Positions 48,465 through 58,635 of a DNA stretch of 64,000 nucleotides are shown piece by piece. Each line of letters starts with the position of its first letter. Within the stretch, counting starts at the first letter, position 1. The notes under the pieces are model-generated. The model was not told where the DNA came from and made no database searches. It was given only the letters and a program-made list of their open reading frames with translations. The position numbers and the translations under genes were made by a program. The DNA is from Peribacillus saganii (GTDB lineage: Bacteria > Bacillota > Bacilli > Bacillales > DSM-1321), in assembly GCF_003429095.1 (NCBI RefSeq), contig NZ_QVTE01000043.1:1-64000 (forward strand). Reading direction: 5' to 3'.

Positions 48465-49611
48465 TTTCTTCGTCCTCCCATGAAATTTGAATATCTTCAA
48501 CCCCATCCTTCGTTAGATATATTCCAGACCCATAACGAATTTGCTCGTTTTCCGCATACCCATTACTTAGTTTTTTAGTTTCTACTAAGCGATTATATGG
48601 TTGATCTATACCTTTTACTTTTAAACTAAATTTGGCACTCTCAAAATTTTCATATGTAGTTTCTTCGATATTTTGTATCTTTCCTAATTTATTAGATTCC
48701 AAGAACATAAATCGCAGACTTTCATAATATGCTCCAAAACCAAGATGTTGCTTTACCAAAACTGGCGGAAGCTTACAAGCAAGTAATTGCTTATACTCTC
48801 TAGAATTAGCAACCTCTAAATCATTAAAATCTACGGTATGCAGCTTTTTGAAATCCGCGTATAGCGGCTGAGTAATTGTTTCTGTTATTCTAATAGAAAT
48901 GTCCTCTACCAACGTAATGAATTCATCATAGCAACATATATTTGGCTTTTTATCATTGATACTTTCCATCACTTGTACAGTAACATGTTGCAATAATTCC
49001 TTTATACGTAAATAATAAACTACTTCATTTACTCCAGCTTTTCTAAAAAGCAGAGAACATCTATCAACTATTCTTTGATCTATATCTTTCAATGAAACAA
49101 ATTCATATTTATTTTTTATAGACAGGTATATCTTTTCGAACTCTTCATATTTATCCTTGTATATGCTTTTAACCTTTGAGATAGTAGCCCTAGTATTCTT
49201 AGTTGATTCATTTATTCTAGTAAATTGTTCGATTGCCGTTTTGCTGAACATGAGATCTTCATTGCCATAATCAGCATCAGTAAAAAGGATATACTTGGAT
49301 ACTATATTGTTTGATGATTCTAGCAAAATCCAATTCAAAAGAACCTTAGAAGCGACCTCTTCTGTGATGCTAGTTCTTTTCACTTGGATTGCAGTATTTA
49401 CATTTTCCACTACTATTTTGTTAACAAAATTATCTTCATAATTATCAATTTCATTTGCATTAATTTTTTTTATATTCACATCATCAATGGTCTCAAACTC
49501 AATTTGCATACCTTCTTTAAGGGTTAGCATATAGTATACGAATACTTTTATTTGATAAGAAAAACCATTTAAACTATGGATTCCGCTACTATCTTGTATA
49601 TATGTCCCCAT
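48445..49611 (-). CDS. Cap4/DUF4297-like nuclease effector of an ABC-3C-type system
   Basis: Protein of about 388 residues. The N-terminal 170 residues look like a PD-(D/E)xK nuclease of the Cap4/DUF4297 sort: GIHSLNGFSYQIKVFVYYML, then MQIEFETIDDVNIKK and TAIQVKRTSITEEVASKVL, where Asp in IDDV and Gln-x-Lys in QVKR are candidate active-site residues. The C-terminal 200 residues (ELLQHVTVQVMESINDKKPN onward) are probably the domain contacting the other components. The first gene of the set; GAGGTG lies 5 bases before the ATG at 49611. Likely an abortive-infection effector, by inference. Confidence 0.65.
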   Translation of the reverse strand: MGTYIQDSSGIHSLNGFSYQIKVFVYYMLTLKEGMQIEFETIDDVNIKKINANEIDNYEDNFVNKIVVENVNTAIQVKRTSITEEVASKVLLNWILLESSNNIVSKYILFTDADYGNEDLMFSKTAIEQFTRINESTKNTRATISKVKSIYKDKYEEFEKIYLSIKNKYEFVSLKDIDQRIVDRCSLLFRKAGVNEVVYYLRIKELLQHVTVQVMESINDKKPNICCYDEFITLVEDISIRITETITQPLYADFKKLHTVDFNDLEVANSREYKQLLACKLPPVLVKQHLGFGAYYESLRFMFLESNKLGKIQNIEETTYENFESAKFSLKVKGIDQPYNRLVETKKLSNGYAENEQIRYGSGIYLTKDGVEDIQISWEDEENEKSET

Positions 49612-50242
49612 TTTCACACCTCATCTCTCTTATGAAACATTATTAGGATTGCTATATCTCTAGCACAATAAGTTGATACTCACACACTAATGTATTTCTA
49701 ACTAATTTCTTTTCATAATGTTCCACCGATATCCTGCAAAAAGTACACTTTTATACACAGCCAAGCAGTTTTTTCAAAAAATTCCAATAAACAGTTAAAG
49801 CTCTCCGTAGAAATTCTACGCAAGAGCCTTAGAAAAAACTATTACGGACAATGGGTTTTAGTCGCCTCTTGAAAGTCCAATCTGTACAGGGGAATTATTT
49901 CCTACAAACCTCTGGATTGTTATAATATATGGGTTATTATAAAATATGATTTCCTGTTGTTTCTATTATAGATATAATTTTCCGTATATTCAATTAAAGT
50001 TACAATTTCTAACTTAAAATACATTCACTATGTACAAAACCTTATTAAAAAACGTTTTATGGGGATTTTCCGATTATAATCAAGTACAGATTATGTTTTT
50101 AGTACTAGAAATTAATTTATTTATTATTTATAACTTTGGAAAAATATCTACCTGTTGAGATCTTTCAGAGAATAATTAGCCCTGATCGCAAGAAATCAAA
50201 TATAATAAATAATTGTACTTAAAGAAATTATTGGAGGCATGT
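49612..50242. other. Divergent intergenic region
   Basis: About 630 bases between the divergent ABC-3C-like and Septu-like operons; both promoters should lie here. No gene, tRNA or strong hairpin is seen. Confidence 0.4.
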
Positions 50243-52123
50243 ATGGAGCTTATTTATGTATGGGTTGATGAATACCGTAATATTCATAATATGGGTTTTA
50301 ATTTATCACCAAGATTTAATGTGGATTTTAATAAACAATTAATATCTGCTCAGCCAATACTGACAATTGAAAAAACTGTTAGAAAACCTCAGTTATTTGA
50401 ACAAAAAATAGATAACATCACTGCAATCATTGGGAAGAACGGAAGCGGAAAGACTAACATATTAGACATTCTTGGAGCAAAACGCTATGATCGTTCAAAT
50501 CTTGGTAACTATAAAAATCTAAAGTATTTTCTTATTTATCACTTAGAAGCTAATATATTTGCTATTGAAGGGAGCAATTTTGATTTTATTAAAGACAACA
50601 TTGAAGAGTATTCAACTAGTGGAAACCGGAATCATATCTCCGAACCATATAGCATTATTGTTGAACAAGTGGACCAAAAGTTTATATATAGAGGATTTTT
50701 ACAATTTGCTCAAGGGATGGACTATAAGGATAATATAAATTATTTCAGTTTTCGACACCATTATTCTGGAAATGCATACCGCCATCAACAAAGCATGACA
50801 ATTGAGAATGAACCTTCACATTTGTTTAACAGAATAAATTTAAGTCAACAAAACACTGGTTACTTAGCTATATATCAGATGATCATTGACCTAAATAAAG
50901 ATGCCAGTACTGAAAATCAAAACAATTTTATGTTCGATTTTAAAAATAATATGTATCTAACAATAACACCAAGTATGCACATAAATGACGATATAGATTT
51001 AGAAATAGAAAAAGGATTTGAAGAAAAATTTAATTTTTTAGTTCGTAACCCAAATAAGCGTCGTTTTAAATTTAATCAAAAACAAGATTCTATAAATCAT
51101 TTTTTATACGAATTTTGTCATTCCTTAGCATCACAATTCTTTTTGTTACCCAAGATGAAAAATGAATTATCAAACATAATTAGTACCATTAAAGATTTCA
51201 AAGTACACGAAGATAACTTTTATGATTATTACATAAAAATTATAACTACATTGTTAAGATATCATGAACAAAACGACAAGTATTTTAAAAACAGGCATCA
51301 CCAAATTATTGATATTTTAGAAGGATTTATTCAAGATCTTTCAGGGTTTGATCCTGCGTGGTTTCACAAGGAGAATATAACTATTCCTCTAAATAATGTT
51401 AGCCACAATGTATCCCTTAATAATTTCCTTAAACTATTTGACAGTCTAAACTTTATCGATGAAGAAATACAATCACTGATAAAAATATTTTCTCTAAAAT
51501 TTCATCCATTCAGTGCGGGAGAAGAAGCCCTTTTATCTCTTTTTTCCGCTCTACATTATGCTTTAAGTCTGGAATACAATGAAACAAAGGATAAAGCCAT
51601 TATCCTATTAGACGAACCAGACAACTTTATGCATCCAGAATGGAGTAGATTATTAATAAATGAATTATGTTCATTTTTAAACAGATTAGATAATGGATAC
51701 CAAACTTATCAAGTAATTGTAACTACACACTCCCCATTTATTATATCTGATTTACCCAAAGAGAATGTAATAGCACTTGAAAAGGATCTTTCTACCGGTA
51801 AATGTATTCAAGTACCTATTGTAGAGTCTTTTGCAGCTAATATACATACCCTACTTGCTGAAGATTTTTTTATGAAAAGTACTATTGGTGAGTTTGCGAA
51901 ATATAAAATTAATAGAACTATTAGTTTACTAAAGAATCCTAATGATCTCTCGTTAAATGAAAAAGAAGAAATAGACTATATCATTAGCATTATTGGAGAA
52001 CCTCTTATAAAACACAAATTAAAGTTAATGTCTGAAAATGTATTTCATAAAGAAGAAACAATCCAGAAACTAAAGGACCGAATTATGGAGTTAGAAAACG
52101 ATGATACCAATAACAAACAGTAA
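50243..52123 (+). CDS. AAA/SMC-type ATPase of a Septu-like system (PtuA-like)
   Basis: ATPase of 626 residues. Walker A is ITAIIGKNGSGKTNILDIL (about residue 65). The signature-like FHPFSAGEEALLSLFSALHY (about 430), Walker B AIILLDEPDNFMHPEW (about 463) and H-loop VIVTTHSPFIISDL (about 500) complete an OLD/SMC-type head. The N-terminus MELIYVWVDEYRNIHNMGFN is typical of ATPases paired with HNH nucleases. The ATG at 50243 follows GGAGG by 5 bases. Longer than classic PtuA (about 450 residues as recalled), so this is a variant. It overlaps the HNH gene by 23 bases. Confidence 0.8.
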   Translation: MELIYVWVDEYRNIHNMGFNLSPRFNVDFNKQLISAQPILTIEKTVRKPQLFEQKIDNITAIIGKNGSGKTNILDILGAKRYDRSNLGNYKNLKYFLIYHLEANIFAIEGSNFDFIKDNIEEYSTSGNRNHISEPYSIIVEQVDQKFIYRGFLQFAQGMDYKDNINYFSFRHHYSGNAYRHQQSMTIENEPSHLFNRINLSQQNTGYLAIYQMIIDLNKDASTENQNNFMFDFKNNMYLTITPSMHINDDIDLEIEKGFEEKFNFLVRNPNKRRFKFNQKQDSINHFLYEFCHSLASQFFLLPKMKNELSNIISTIKDFKVHEDNFYDYYIKIITTLLRYHEQNDKYFKNRHHQIIDILEGFIQDLSGFDPAWFHKENITIPLNNVSHNVSLNNFLKLFDSLNFIDEEIQSLIKIFSLKFHPFSAGEEALLSLFSALHYALSLEYNETKDKAIILLDEPDNFMHPEWSRLLINELCSFLNRLDNGYQTYQVIVTTHSPFIISDLPKENVIALEKDLSTGKCIQVPIVESFAANIHTLLAEDFFMKSTIGEFAKYKINRTISLLKNPNDLSLNEKEEIDYIISIIGEPLIKHKLKLMSENVFHKEETIQKLKDRIMELENDDTNNKQ

Positions 52124-53003
52124 TTTACCTGTTCTTGCTAATGAACATTTTGAAGCAATAAAAATTCATTTAAAAAACTTACGCACAAAATATACTTATA
52201 ATGATATTAATAACTGGTTTAGAGCAAATGGTCCAAATTTATCCTTTAAGGAAGTTATTTTAGCAGATATGAAGGAACTGCCTCGCATTAAAAATGCCTA
52301 TCATGGTATTCCTATTAGTGACGAAATTAAATATATTAGGGATAACCTTTATAGTGATTATTTTGCAAATTCTTCAAAATACTTAATTGATACGGAGTAT
52401 AATGCTGCTAAATTAGTACAAAAACTTGGAATAATGGTCTGCCCTTATTGCAATAGGAATTATATAAATAATGTTACTTATTCAAATCGTGGACTTAAAA
52501 GAACAAGTCAGATGGATCATTATTATAGTAAAGAGAAGTACCCTTTCTTAGCAATGTCTTTTTATAACCTTGTCCCATCTTGTCCTAGCTGTAATCATAT
52601 TAAAAGTAACAAACGTATTTATTTTTCTCCTTATGATACACGCTTTAAATCAAGGGAATTGCTACATTTTAATTTTAAAATAAAATCAATTGATTTTATT
52701 CATGATGCTAGCCAGTTAGAAATTACATTAACAGCCTTGAACAAAAGAATAAACAGTAATATCAACACTTTAAGGCTCAATTCACAATATAAAATACACA
52801 AAGATATAGTTCAAGAACTTTTTAAAAATAAGATTATTTATACGGAGACAAAGTTAAAGGAGATACATAGAGACTTTAATGGACTTTTTACTAATGAAGA
52901 AGACATGAAAAGAACCCTTTTTGGAAATTATTTAAGTGAAAATGATTTACACAAACGACCACTTTCTAAACTAATAAGTGATATTTACAACACAATAGAT
53001 TAG
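52101..53003 (+). CDS. HNH endonuclease of a Septu-like system (PtuB-like)
   Basis: Protein of 300 residues with an HNH-type zinc nuclease: VCPYCNRNYINNVTY (first Cys pair), QMDHYYSKEKYPFLA (the catalytic His in MDH), SFYNLVPSCPSCNHIKSNKR (Asn and second Cys pair), about residues 112-172. The C-terminal 130 residues are helical. The ATPase-HNH pair with overlapping genes is the Septu arrangement, in which the nuclease is held by the ATPase and released on infection. Without a reverse transcriptase nearby, a retron is unlikely. Confidence 0.8.
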   Translation: MIPITNSNLPVLANEHFEAIKIHLKNLRTKYTYNDINNWFRANGPNLSFKEVILADMKELPRIKNAYHGIPISDEIKYIRDNLYSDYFANSSKYLIDTEYNAAKLVQKLGIMVCPYCNRNYINNVTYSNRGLKRTSQMDHYYSKEKYPFLAMSFYNLVPSCPSCNHIKSNKRIYFSPYDTRFKSRELLHFNFKIKSIDFIHDASQLEITLTALNKRINSNINTLRLNSQYKIHKDIVQELFKNKIIYTETKLKEIHRDFNGLFTNEEDMKRTLFGNYLSENDLHKRPLSKLISDIYNTID

Positions 53004-53357
53004 TAAGAGGTGATAAATAATTAGATTGCGATAAATCATAAAGAAATGGAAGACAGATTCGATTTTTATCAAGAGAGAGAAAAGCTGATCTTTTTTGCGG
53101 CAACTACCCTTGGAATGCAAGTTGATTTTAATTTTTATCTTATTAAAGAATACATACAAAAAAAGGTAAAATGTTAAAAATCGAATAGCAGTAACAATTT
53201 TTTGACACAATTCTGTCGGGGACAGTTATAGATACTAAAAAGTTGGTATAGAAAAACAGAGAGCATATATACTCTCTGTTTTCTTTTACACTCCAAAATT
53301 ATGTGTATGAGTGAAGTGAGGGAACACATCTCGTAGACTAAAAGAGGCCTGTAGTAA
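53004..53357. other. Intergenic with terminator
   Basis: A hairpin at 53256-53285 (ACAGAGAG with CTCTCTGT, then TTTTC) probably ends the Septu-like operon. Otherwise nothing is supported. Confidence 0.5.
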
Positions 53358-53570
53358 TTAGTCTCTTTGAGGCGAAACAAGTATTTTCAATCCGACTTTT
53401 TCACCGTAATCCCACATTTTCACCCAAGCATAAGTATCAGCAGGAAGATAAAAAGTTCTCTCTTCTTGTGGCATTATGACTGACATATCACATTCAGTAC
53501 CATGCACTTTTGTGGCCGGATGGATTTTAACATCCCTATTTGTATCGTTATAATAAACAAACTTCATCAT
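53358..53570 (-). CDS. Small conserved hypothetical protein
   Basis: Seventy residues starting MMKFVYYNDTNRDVKIHPAT. AAAAGGGG precedes the ATG at 53570, preferred over an upstream in-frame start at 53606. The sequence is beta-rich (SVIMPQEERTFYLPADTYAW and VGLKILVSP) with no membrane segment. I have an impression of similar small Bacillus proteins but know no function. Confidence 0.6.
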   Translation of the reverse strand: MMKFVYYNDTNRDVKIHPATKVHGTECDMSVIMPQEERTFYLPADTYAWVKMWDYGEKVGLKILVSPQRD

Positions 53571-53891
53571 TTTAACCCCTTTTTCACTTGAAAAATTACT
53601 CTTCAAAGGCAGTCATATTTCTTCTGGTAGTCGCTCCGTTAGGAAGTTAAAAAAGTTTTCAATTTAACATAGATGATAGATGGTGCAAATAAACTTTTCA
53701 GCATTCTTTCGATTTCGAAAGATGATTCAACAGATCTTGAAGCCTCTTTAGTTTCTCAGCTAAGTTTACCAATGGTGTCATCCTTTGATGATTAAAATGT
53801 CAAAATGATAGTTTATATGTTTATTCAAATTTTAATCGTTTTATATAAGTCATATTGACTTTTTAATATTAATCGCAGCATTCCTTATTTA
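53571..53891. other. Intergenic, nothing recognised
   Basis: AT-rich spacer between the small protein gene and the intein relic. No supported feature. Confidence 0.3.
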
Positions 53892-54940
53892 CTAATTCGA
53901 CTTTAATACAGTTTGACCTACTACGTAACCTTCACTATCCTAAACGGCAAAATTATAAGATACTTTTTTATCAAGATAGATGGTTACTCGCCTAACTGGA
54001 TGATGAACATAGTTATCATCCCTAAGAATTAACCTCTTATTGTCCGGTTTACCATTCTCCGTATAGCCACCCACCCAATGGTTAGGATTACACTTTTTGT
54101 TTTTTCTTAAACTTGGAATCTTCCCGCATTTTAAAAGCAGTAGTAATACTTGGTATGCAATGTTACTACTTGCTGTAGTGTATTCGGTCTGTTTGTTTCT
54201 CTTATACCCGTCTCCACTCAAGTATTGATCTAAAACAGATTCAAGTTTATTTTCAGACAGATTCATTATTTCATCTGGTATATGCTTATTCGAGGCCCCA
54301 GTTCCAAATAGTGAGGCAAACATAAGTGCTAAATCAATTGAGTAAGCTCGAAATTCGATTCCTAATTCACAACCAGCTGATTCAAAGATAGATGTATTAA
54401 CACCAAATTCTCTTCTTTAATATATGAACCGAAATACTCGAAAACATCCCACTCATTTATATTACCAGCAAGGCTAATAAACCTTCCTTTTCCAGTTTTT
54501 AAAGAATAGCACCCTTCAGCCAAATACCTTCCGAATAATTCAAGTAACTTAGTACTTAACTGATTTTGTTCAGGGACATCTTTATAGCGAGGATTGGGAC
54601 TGTTATGTTTATGTATAGTCAACATCTTAGTGTCGGTATAAAATTTAGGGATAGGCATTAAAATCATGTCACGAGGAAGCAACGATTTTATCGGTATCCA
54701 TTTTGATGCAGATTCGTTATATCGGTAAGCTGAAATCTCTTGTTCAGCACCATAGATTAATGGAATGTTATAACGATGATATTCTAATTGGACGGTTACT
54801 CTACGATGTTCCTTTTTCTTTATACTTTCAATCGGATAAAAGTCCATTTCAACTGTTTATACTTGGTCTCCTACAAGTACATCTTCAACAGGGATGATTC
54901 CCTTATCTTTCACATAAACTAATTGACCTTTTTGGATCAT
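53892..54940 (-). pseudogene. Free-standing intein / LAGLIDADG homing endonuclease, broken
   Basis: Reading the minus strand from ATG at 54940 gives intein block A and B-like sequence (MIQKGQLVYVKDKGIIPVED, VLVGDQV), an in-frame TAA near 54866, then splicing-domain sequence, first endonuclease motif LLELFGRYLAEGCYSLK (54362-54847), a frameshift near 54360, second motif VLDQYLSGDGYKRN (53940-54323), and the intein C-terminal block RRVTIYLDKKVSYNFAV. A stop at 53940 is followed in frame by DSEGYVVGQTVLKSN, the remaining end block. Three lesions make it a relic. No extein sequence is visible on either side. Confidence 0.65.
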
Positions 54941-55328
54941 GAATTAATTCACCTCTGAACGTTTAATGAGTTGACCACATGCTCACCAAATCGTTCACGT
55001 AATTCACACTGATTCACAAAAGTTCACAAACAGCATTTTTTTATTTGAAAACCGATTCCTTAAAACCGTGTTAAATCAACATTTCCGAACGCTATTTACG
55101 TATTTAACTAAACTGATAAAGCTGGCAGCGTAGAGGTCAGTGGCATGTGTTTCCTCCGGTTCCCATATCTGTACAATCCTAGTAACAATATTTCGTTAAT
55201 AACAAAATTCTAACTGAATATTTTTTTGATTACTGTAAAAGATATATTAGACGATAATACACCTATTTTGTACGAATAATCAACTTTTCTACTATAATTT
55301 ATGAGAACATTCGATAATTGAAAAAGTG
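54941..55328. other. Right end of island 1, nothing coding
   Basis: AT-rich sequence between the intein relic and the second dif-like site. It may contain end sequences needed for recombination; no repeat of the left end is seen. Confidence 0.35.
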
Positions 55329-55356
55329 CAACCAAGGTATATATATTATGTAAACT
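55329..55356 (+). other. dif-like site 2, junction between the two islands
   Basis: Left arm CAACCAAGGTA, centre TATATA, right arm TTATGTAAACT. The right (XerD) arm and centre equal those of the dif site at 19162; the left (XerC) arm is different but ends AAGGTA, close to the GAGGTA end of the site at 59849. Confidence 0.65.
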
Positions 55357-55554
55357 AGGATAATTCTTCGCCATGATTGAGGTTATCCCCTGAAGTTCCT
55401 ATAATATCTATACTTTGGAACCTTCCATACGCACATTCCTTATAATTTTTCACGTTTTTCATGTGAACGATAATTCTCCTTTTGAACGATAATGTTGTGT
55501 ATTTGTATGGATAATGAGTTATCGTCTAAACAACTTTTATTGGAGGTTTTTGGT

Positions 55555-56408
55555 TTGCAATTAAAAGCTGCAATTGACGAATTCATACTGTACATTCAAG
55601 TTGAAAAAAATTACTCCACACATACAGTTGTCAGTTATGAATACGATTTACTTCAATTTTTAACTTTTTTACTCGATTATGACTGTTCAACTGATTTGGC
55701 TTCAATCAGCAAGACCCGGGAACCCACAAGCAAAAACCGCGTTCCATGAACCGGAAGATTTCCAGTTTTAAGTCATTCACTAAAAACTGCATACAGGAAA
55801 AATACCTTATCCATGACTTTATGAGTGGCATTGAAACACCCAAAACCGATGACAAATTGCCAGTATATATGACGTTAAGTGATCTTCAGCAATTATTCCG
55901 CTCGCTTGAACAGGATGATTCGACTTTATCAAAACGAAATGAAATCATGTTCAAGTTATTGGCGGTAACCGGTATGAGACGATCCGAACTTGTCTCGCTT
56001 ACATGGTCGCAATTGGATTTTTCCAATCAAACAATCCGGATATATGGAAAAGGTAAAAAGGAACGATTGTTGCCCCTTCATCCCCTCCTTATTCCTCTTC
56101 TTAGTACTTATAAGGATTCTCTGGATTCGTATCAGAGTTATGCTACGGAGCCTGTGATTTTGAATAAAGATGGTAAACCATTGAATCCACGTGGATTACA
56201 CTCCATATTTAAAAAGACCTTACGAAAAGCCGGTCTGCCTCCCTCCCGCTTTTCGTTACACCATTTGCGCCATACATTTGCGACGCTTATGCTGCAAGAG
56301 AACAAAGAAAATGTGAATTTGCGAACACTTCAAGAATTATTAGGCCATGAAAGCATCACTTCAACGGAAGTGACCTTCTGGATCAACCTTGCTTCCTGTG
56401 TGGGCTAA
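55555..56408 (+). pseudogene. Second copy of the Xer-like recombinase, broken
   Basis: Strongly similar in DNA to 19388-20233. A 28-base deletion near 55718 shifts the frame (the first copy has the missing stretch after CAAGACCC). The similarity stops abruptly at 56372, right after LLGHESITSTEV, so the nucleophile Tyr and the C-terminal helix are lost and replaced by unrelated sequence. Both lesions would inactivate it. The leader repeats and TTG start with TTGGAGG are retained. Confidence 0.85.
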
Positions 56409-56937
56409 AGCCGTAAGCATAAGATTCTTAATTACATAAGTACTTAATGGTTGTCTTTTATTTTTCACCCAATCTCCTCAATTCTTAAAGTGAAATTAAA
56501 ATATACTAAGAAATTCAAGCGTAACAACTATTCTGTAACTTACCAATATCATTGTTTGAGAAAACGTACAAGAAGCCCAGATGAAGGTTTTACCCTCCAT
56601 CTCGTGTTCCTCTACTTGAGATGCTTGCTCTTCGGCTTGTTGTGCGTCCGGTTAAAGTTGCGCGTAAACCGCGCTAATGCAGCAGGTAGTCATTGTGATT
56701 GCCTGAAAGATCAGATCGTGTCACCTTTCTTTCGTCGACGATGAAAGAACAGCGCGTCAGAAAGGCGCTTATCAAAGCGAAAAGGTAACCTTTGATGAGC
56801 CTTTACGAGCACCATTGGCATGGCTAGGACAAAACGATGAAAGGAAGGATAGAAGATAGCTACATGGTGACAGCTTTAAAACTTTTATAACTGTATTTTT
56901 GTGTTTTATTAGTAATCGACAGATTTGGCGAGATACG
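56409..56937. other. Unrecognised sequence after the truncated recombinase
   Basis: This stretch looks less AT-rich at about 56620-56840 than its surroundings and holds no gene I can support. It may be debris of whatever removed the recombinase end. Confidence 0.3.
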
Positions 56938-58635
56938 TTAAATGAACATATCAAACATTTTTTTCCATATTTGTTGGTACTGTTCATCGATTAATTTGGC
57001 TTTCTTTTCGTTAAGCATAATCATTTTAGTTTGACGTGCTAAATCTACTTTCCAACCTTTTTCTAAATCAATTCCGTTTTCAAGGAAGAACTTTTCAATT
57101 TGAGTTAGAATAGGTTTGGATTCATCATAAATATCTGCGAAATCTTCATCCGTTCCTTTTGAAAGGCGGTATATATAACGTTCAATTAAATCGAATGGAA
57201 TTAAATCTTCTACTTCAGCATTTTCAATGCTGACTAAATCAGAAACTGATATTATTTTTTCGCGAGAATCTTTGTATAAATCTTTTAGCAGGCTTTCTTT
57301 AGCACCATTCCCTGATTTATCAGAGTCTAAAAGAATTACAGGAAGCTCTTTGTCTTTACCTGATAGGAGACTTGATAAAGCTCGTATTCCTTTAACACCA
57401 CCTGAAGGTACAAATAAAATTTCTTCTTTAGGATTAATTAACCCACGATTTATCAAATAATTCTTAATTCCATTTAAATAGAATTGATCGGAAGGTCCCT
57501 CTACAATAACTGTTTTACATCCTTGTAATAAGACATCAGATATGCTTAATCCTAATGCTGCATGGACTGCGTAAACAGAAGTATTTTTATTTGAAGTTGA
57601 GTCAGCTGCTCGGAGGTTACCCGACGATACGGTATGACCGTTTTCATCTATATAGACAACTTTAACTCTATCTATATGTCTAGTATCAACCAAAAATGGA
57701 GAATGAGTAGTATGAATAATTTGATTTCTTTCAGCAAGATTATCAAAGAAATACGCTAAATCCTTTTGAGCTAGTGGATGCAAAGATACTCCAGCTTCAT
57801 CTAATAAAAGAATTGCGTTATCGTGTGTATCTTTACTCTCAACTAAAAAGATTAAATAAAAGCTTAAGAACCATTGTAATCCTGTACTGCGACCTTCCAG
57901 TGTGATTTCCTCCGGTCTTTTTTCATCAGATACCCAAATTTTAAAATGTTTTCCGTCTGCTTGAAATCTAAATTTGTAATCACCTTGTTTCCACCATTGT
58001 CTAAATTGTTTTGTAAGATCTAGACCAGCAGATTGTAACAGTACATCACGTTCCTCCTTTTTCTTTGAAAATTCTTCTATCTCAGTTTCTGACAGTTGTA
58101 TTACACGACCTTGATTATCTAATTTTTGGTCTGTTCCTAACTCTAATATTTCTTGTGGATCAAGATTAACAAATTCAAAAAGCACTTTTAGTGTCCGAAC
58201 TTTTGCTTTCGTCGTTGAAGATACATCTTCTCTTTGCATATTTTCAATGACATGAGGAAGATAAATTTCAGAATCTAGATTTCCGTAGTTAGAGTAGTAA
58301 ACAAATTTAGGCATATTTTCAACGACTAATGTTCTAGCTTTTTGTACAGTGGATGGATTTGGCACGCTTACTTGTTTCAAAAACGAATTTAATTCTTCTA
58401 TTACATTATCAAGAAAAGGTTTTATTTGAGAACTTTTAGGAAATTTTATTGAAACTCCTAGCTTTTCTACTATACTTTCAATTTGTTTAAGTGAAATCTG
58501 GTCTTCATCTAAATAATTTTCTTGAATTTCAGAAAATATCTTCTGTATTCTCTCAACTAAACCTTGTTCAGACTTTCCTACCTCTTTTAAAGAGCCTAAT
58601 TTACCTAAAGATTCAACAATGATTTCACTTATCAA
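56938..58635 (-). CDS. OLD-family ATPase-TOPRIM nuclease, C-terminal part (frame-split)
   Basis: 565 residues that continue the protein begun at 59038 in another frame. The segment holds the second half of the ATPase head (Walker B ILLLDEAGVSLHPLAQ, H-loop IIHTTHSPFLVDTR) and a TOPRIM nuclease domain: TVIVEGPSDQFYLNGIKNYL with the catalytic Glu, PVILLDSDKSGNGAKESL with the Asp pair. OLD-family proteins are ATP-regulated DNA nucleases with anti-phage activity. The TTG at 58635 has no convincing ribosome site, so this is probably the tail of one broken or slippage-expressed gene. No UvrD-like GajB helicase is next to it. Confidence 0.75.
   Translation of the reverse strand: MISEIIVESLGKLGSLKEVGKSEQGLVERIQKIFSEIQENYLDEDQISLKQIESIVEKLGVSIKFPKSSQIKPFLDNVIEELNSFLKQVSVPNPSTVQKARTLVVENMPKFVYYSNYGNLDSEIYLPHVIENMQREDVSSTTKAKVRTLKVLFEFVNLDPQEILELGTDQKLDNQGRVIQLSETEIEEFSKKKEERDVLLQSAGLDLTKQFRQWWKQGDYKFRFQADGKHFKIWVSDEKRPEEITLEGRSTGLQWFLSFYLIFLVESKDTHDNAILLLDEAGVSLHPLAQKDLAYFFDNLAERNQIIHTTHSPFLVDTRHIDRVKVVYIDENGHTVSSGNLRAADSTSNKNTSVYAVHAALGLSISDVLLQGCKTVIVEGPSDQFYLNGIKNYLINRGLINPKEEILFVPSGGVKGIRALSSLLSGKDKELPVILLDSDKSGNGAKESLLKDLYKDSREKIISVSDLVSIENAEVEDLIPFDLIERYIYRLSKGTDEDFADIYDESKPILTQIEKFFLENGIDLEKGWKVDLARQTKMIMLNEKKAKLIDEQYQQIWKKMFDMFI

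Noticed and set aside
50243-53003. Retron module
   Set aside because: ATPase-HNH pairs occur with retrons, but there is no reverse transcriptase or msr/msd-like region here.
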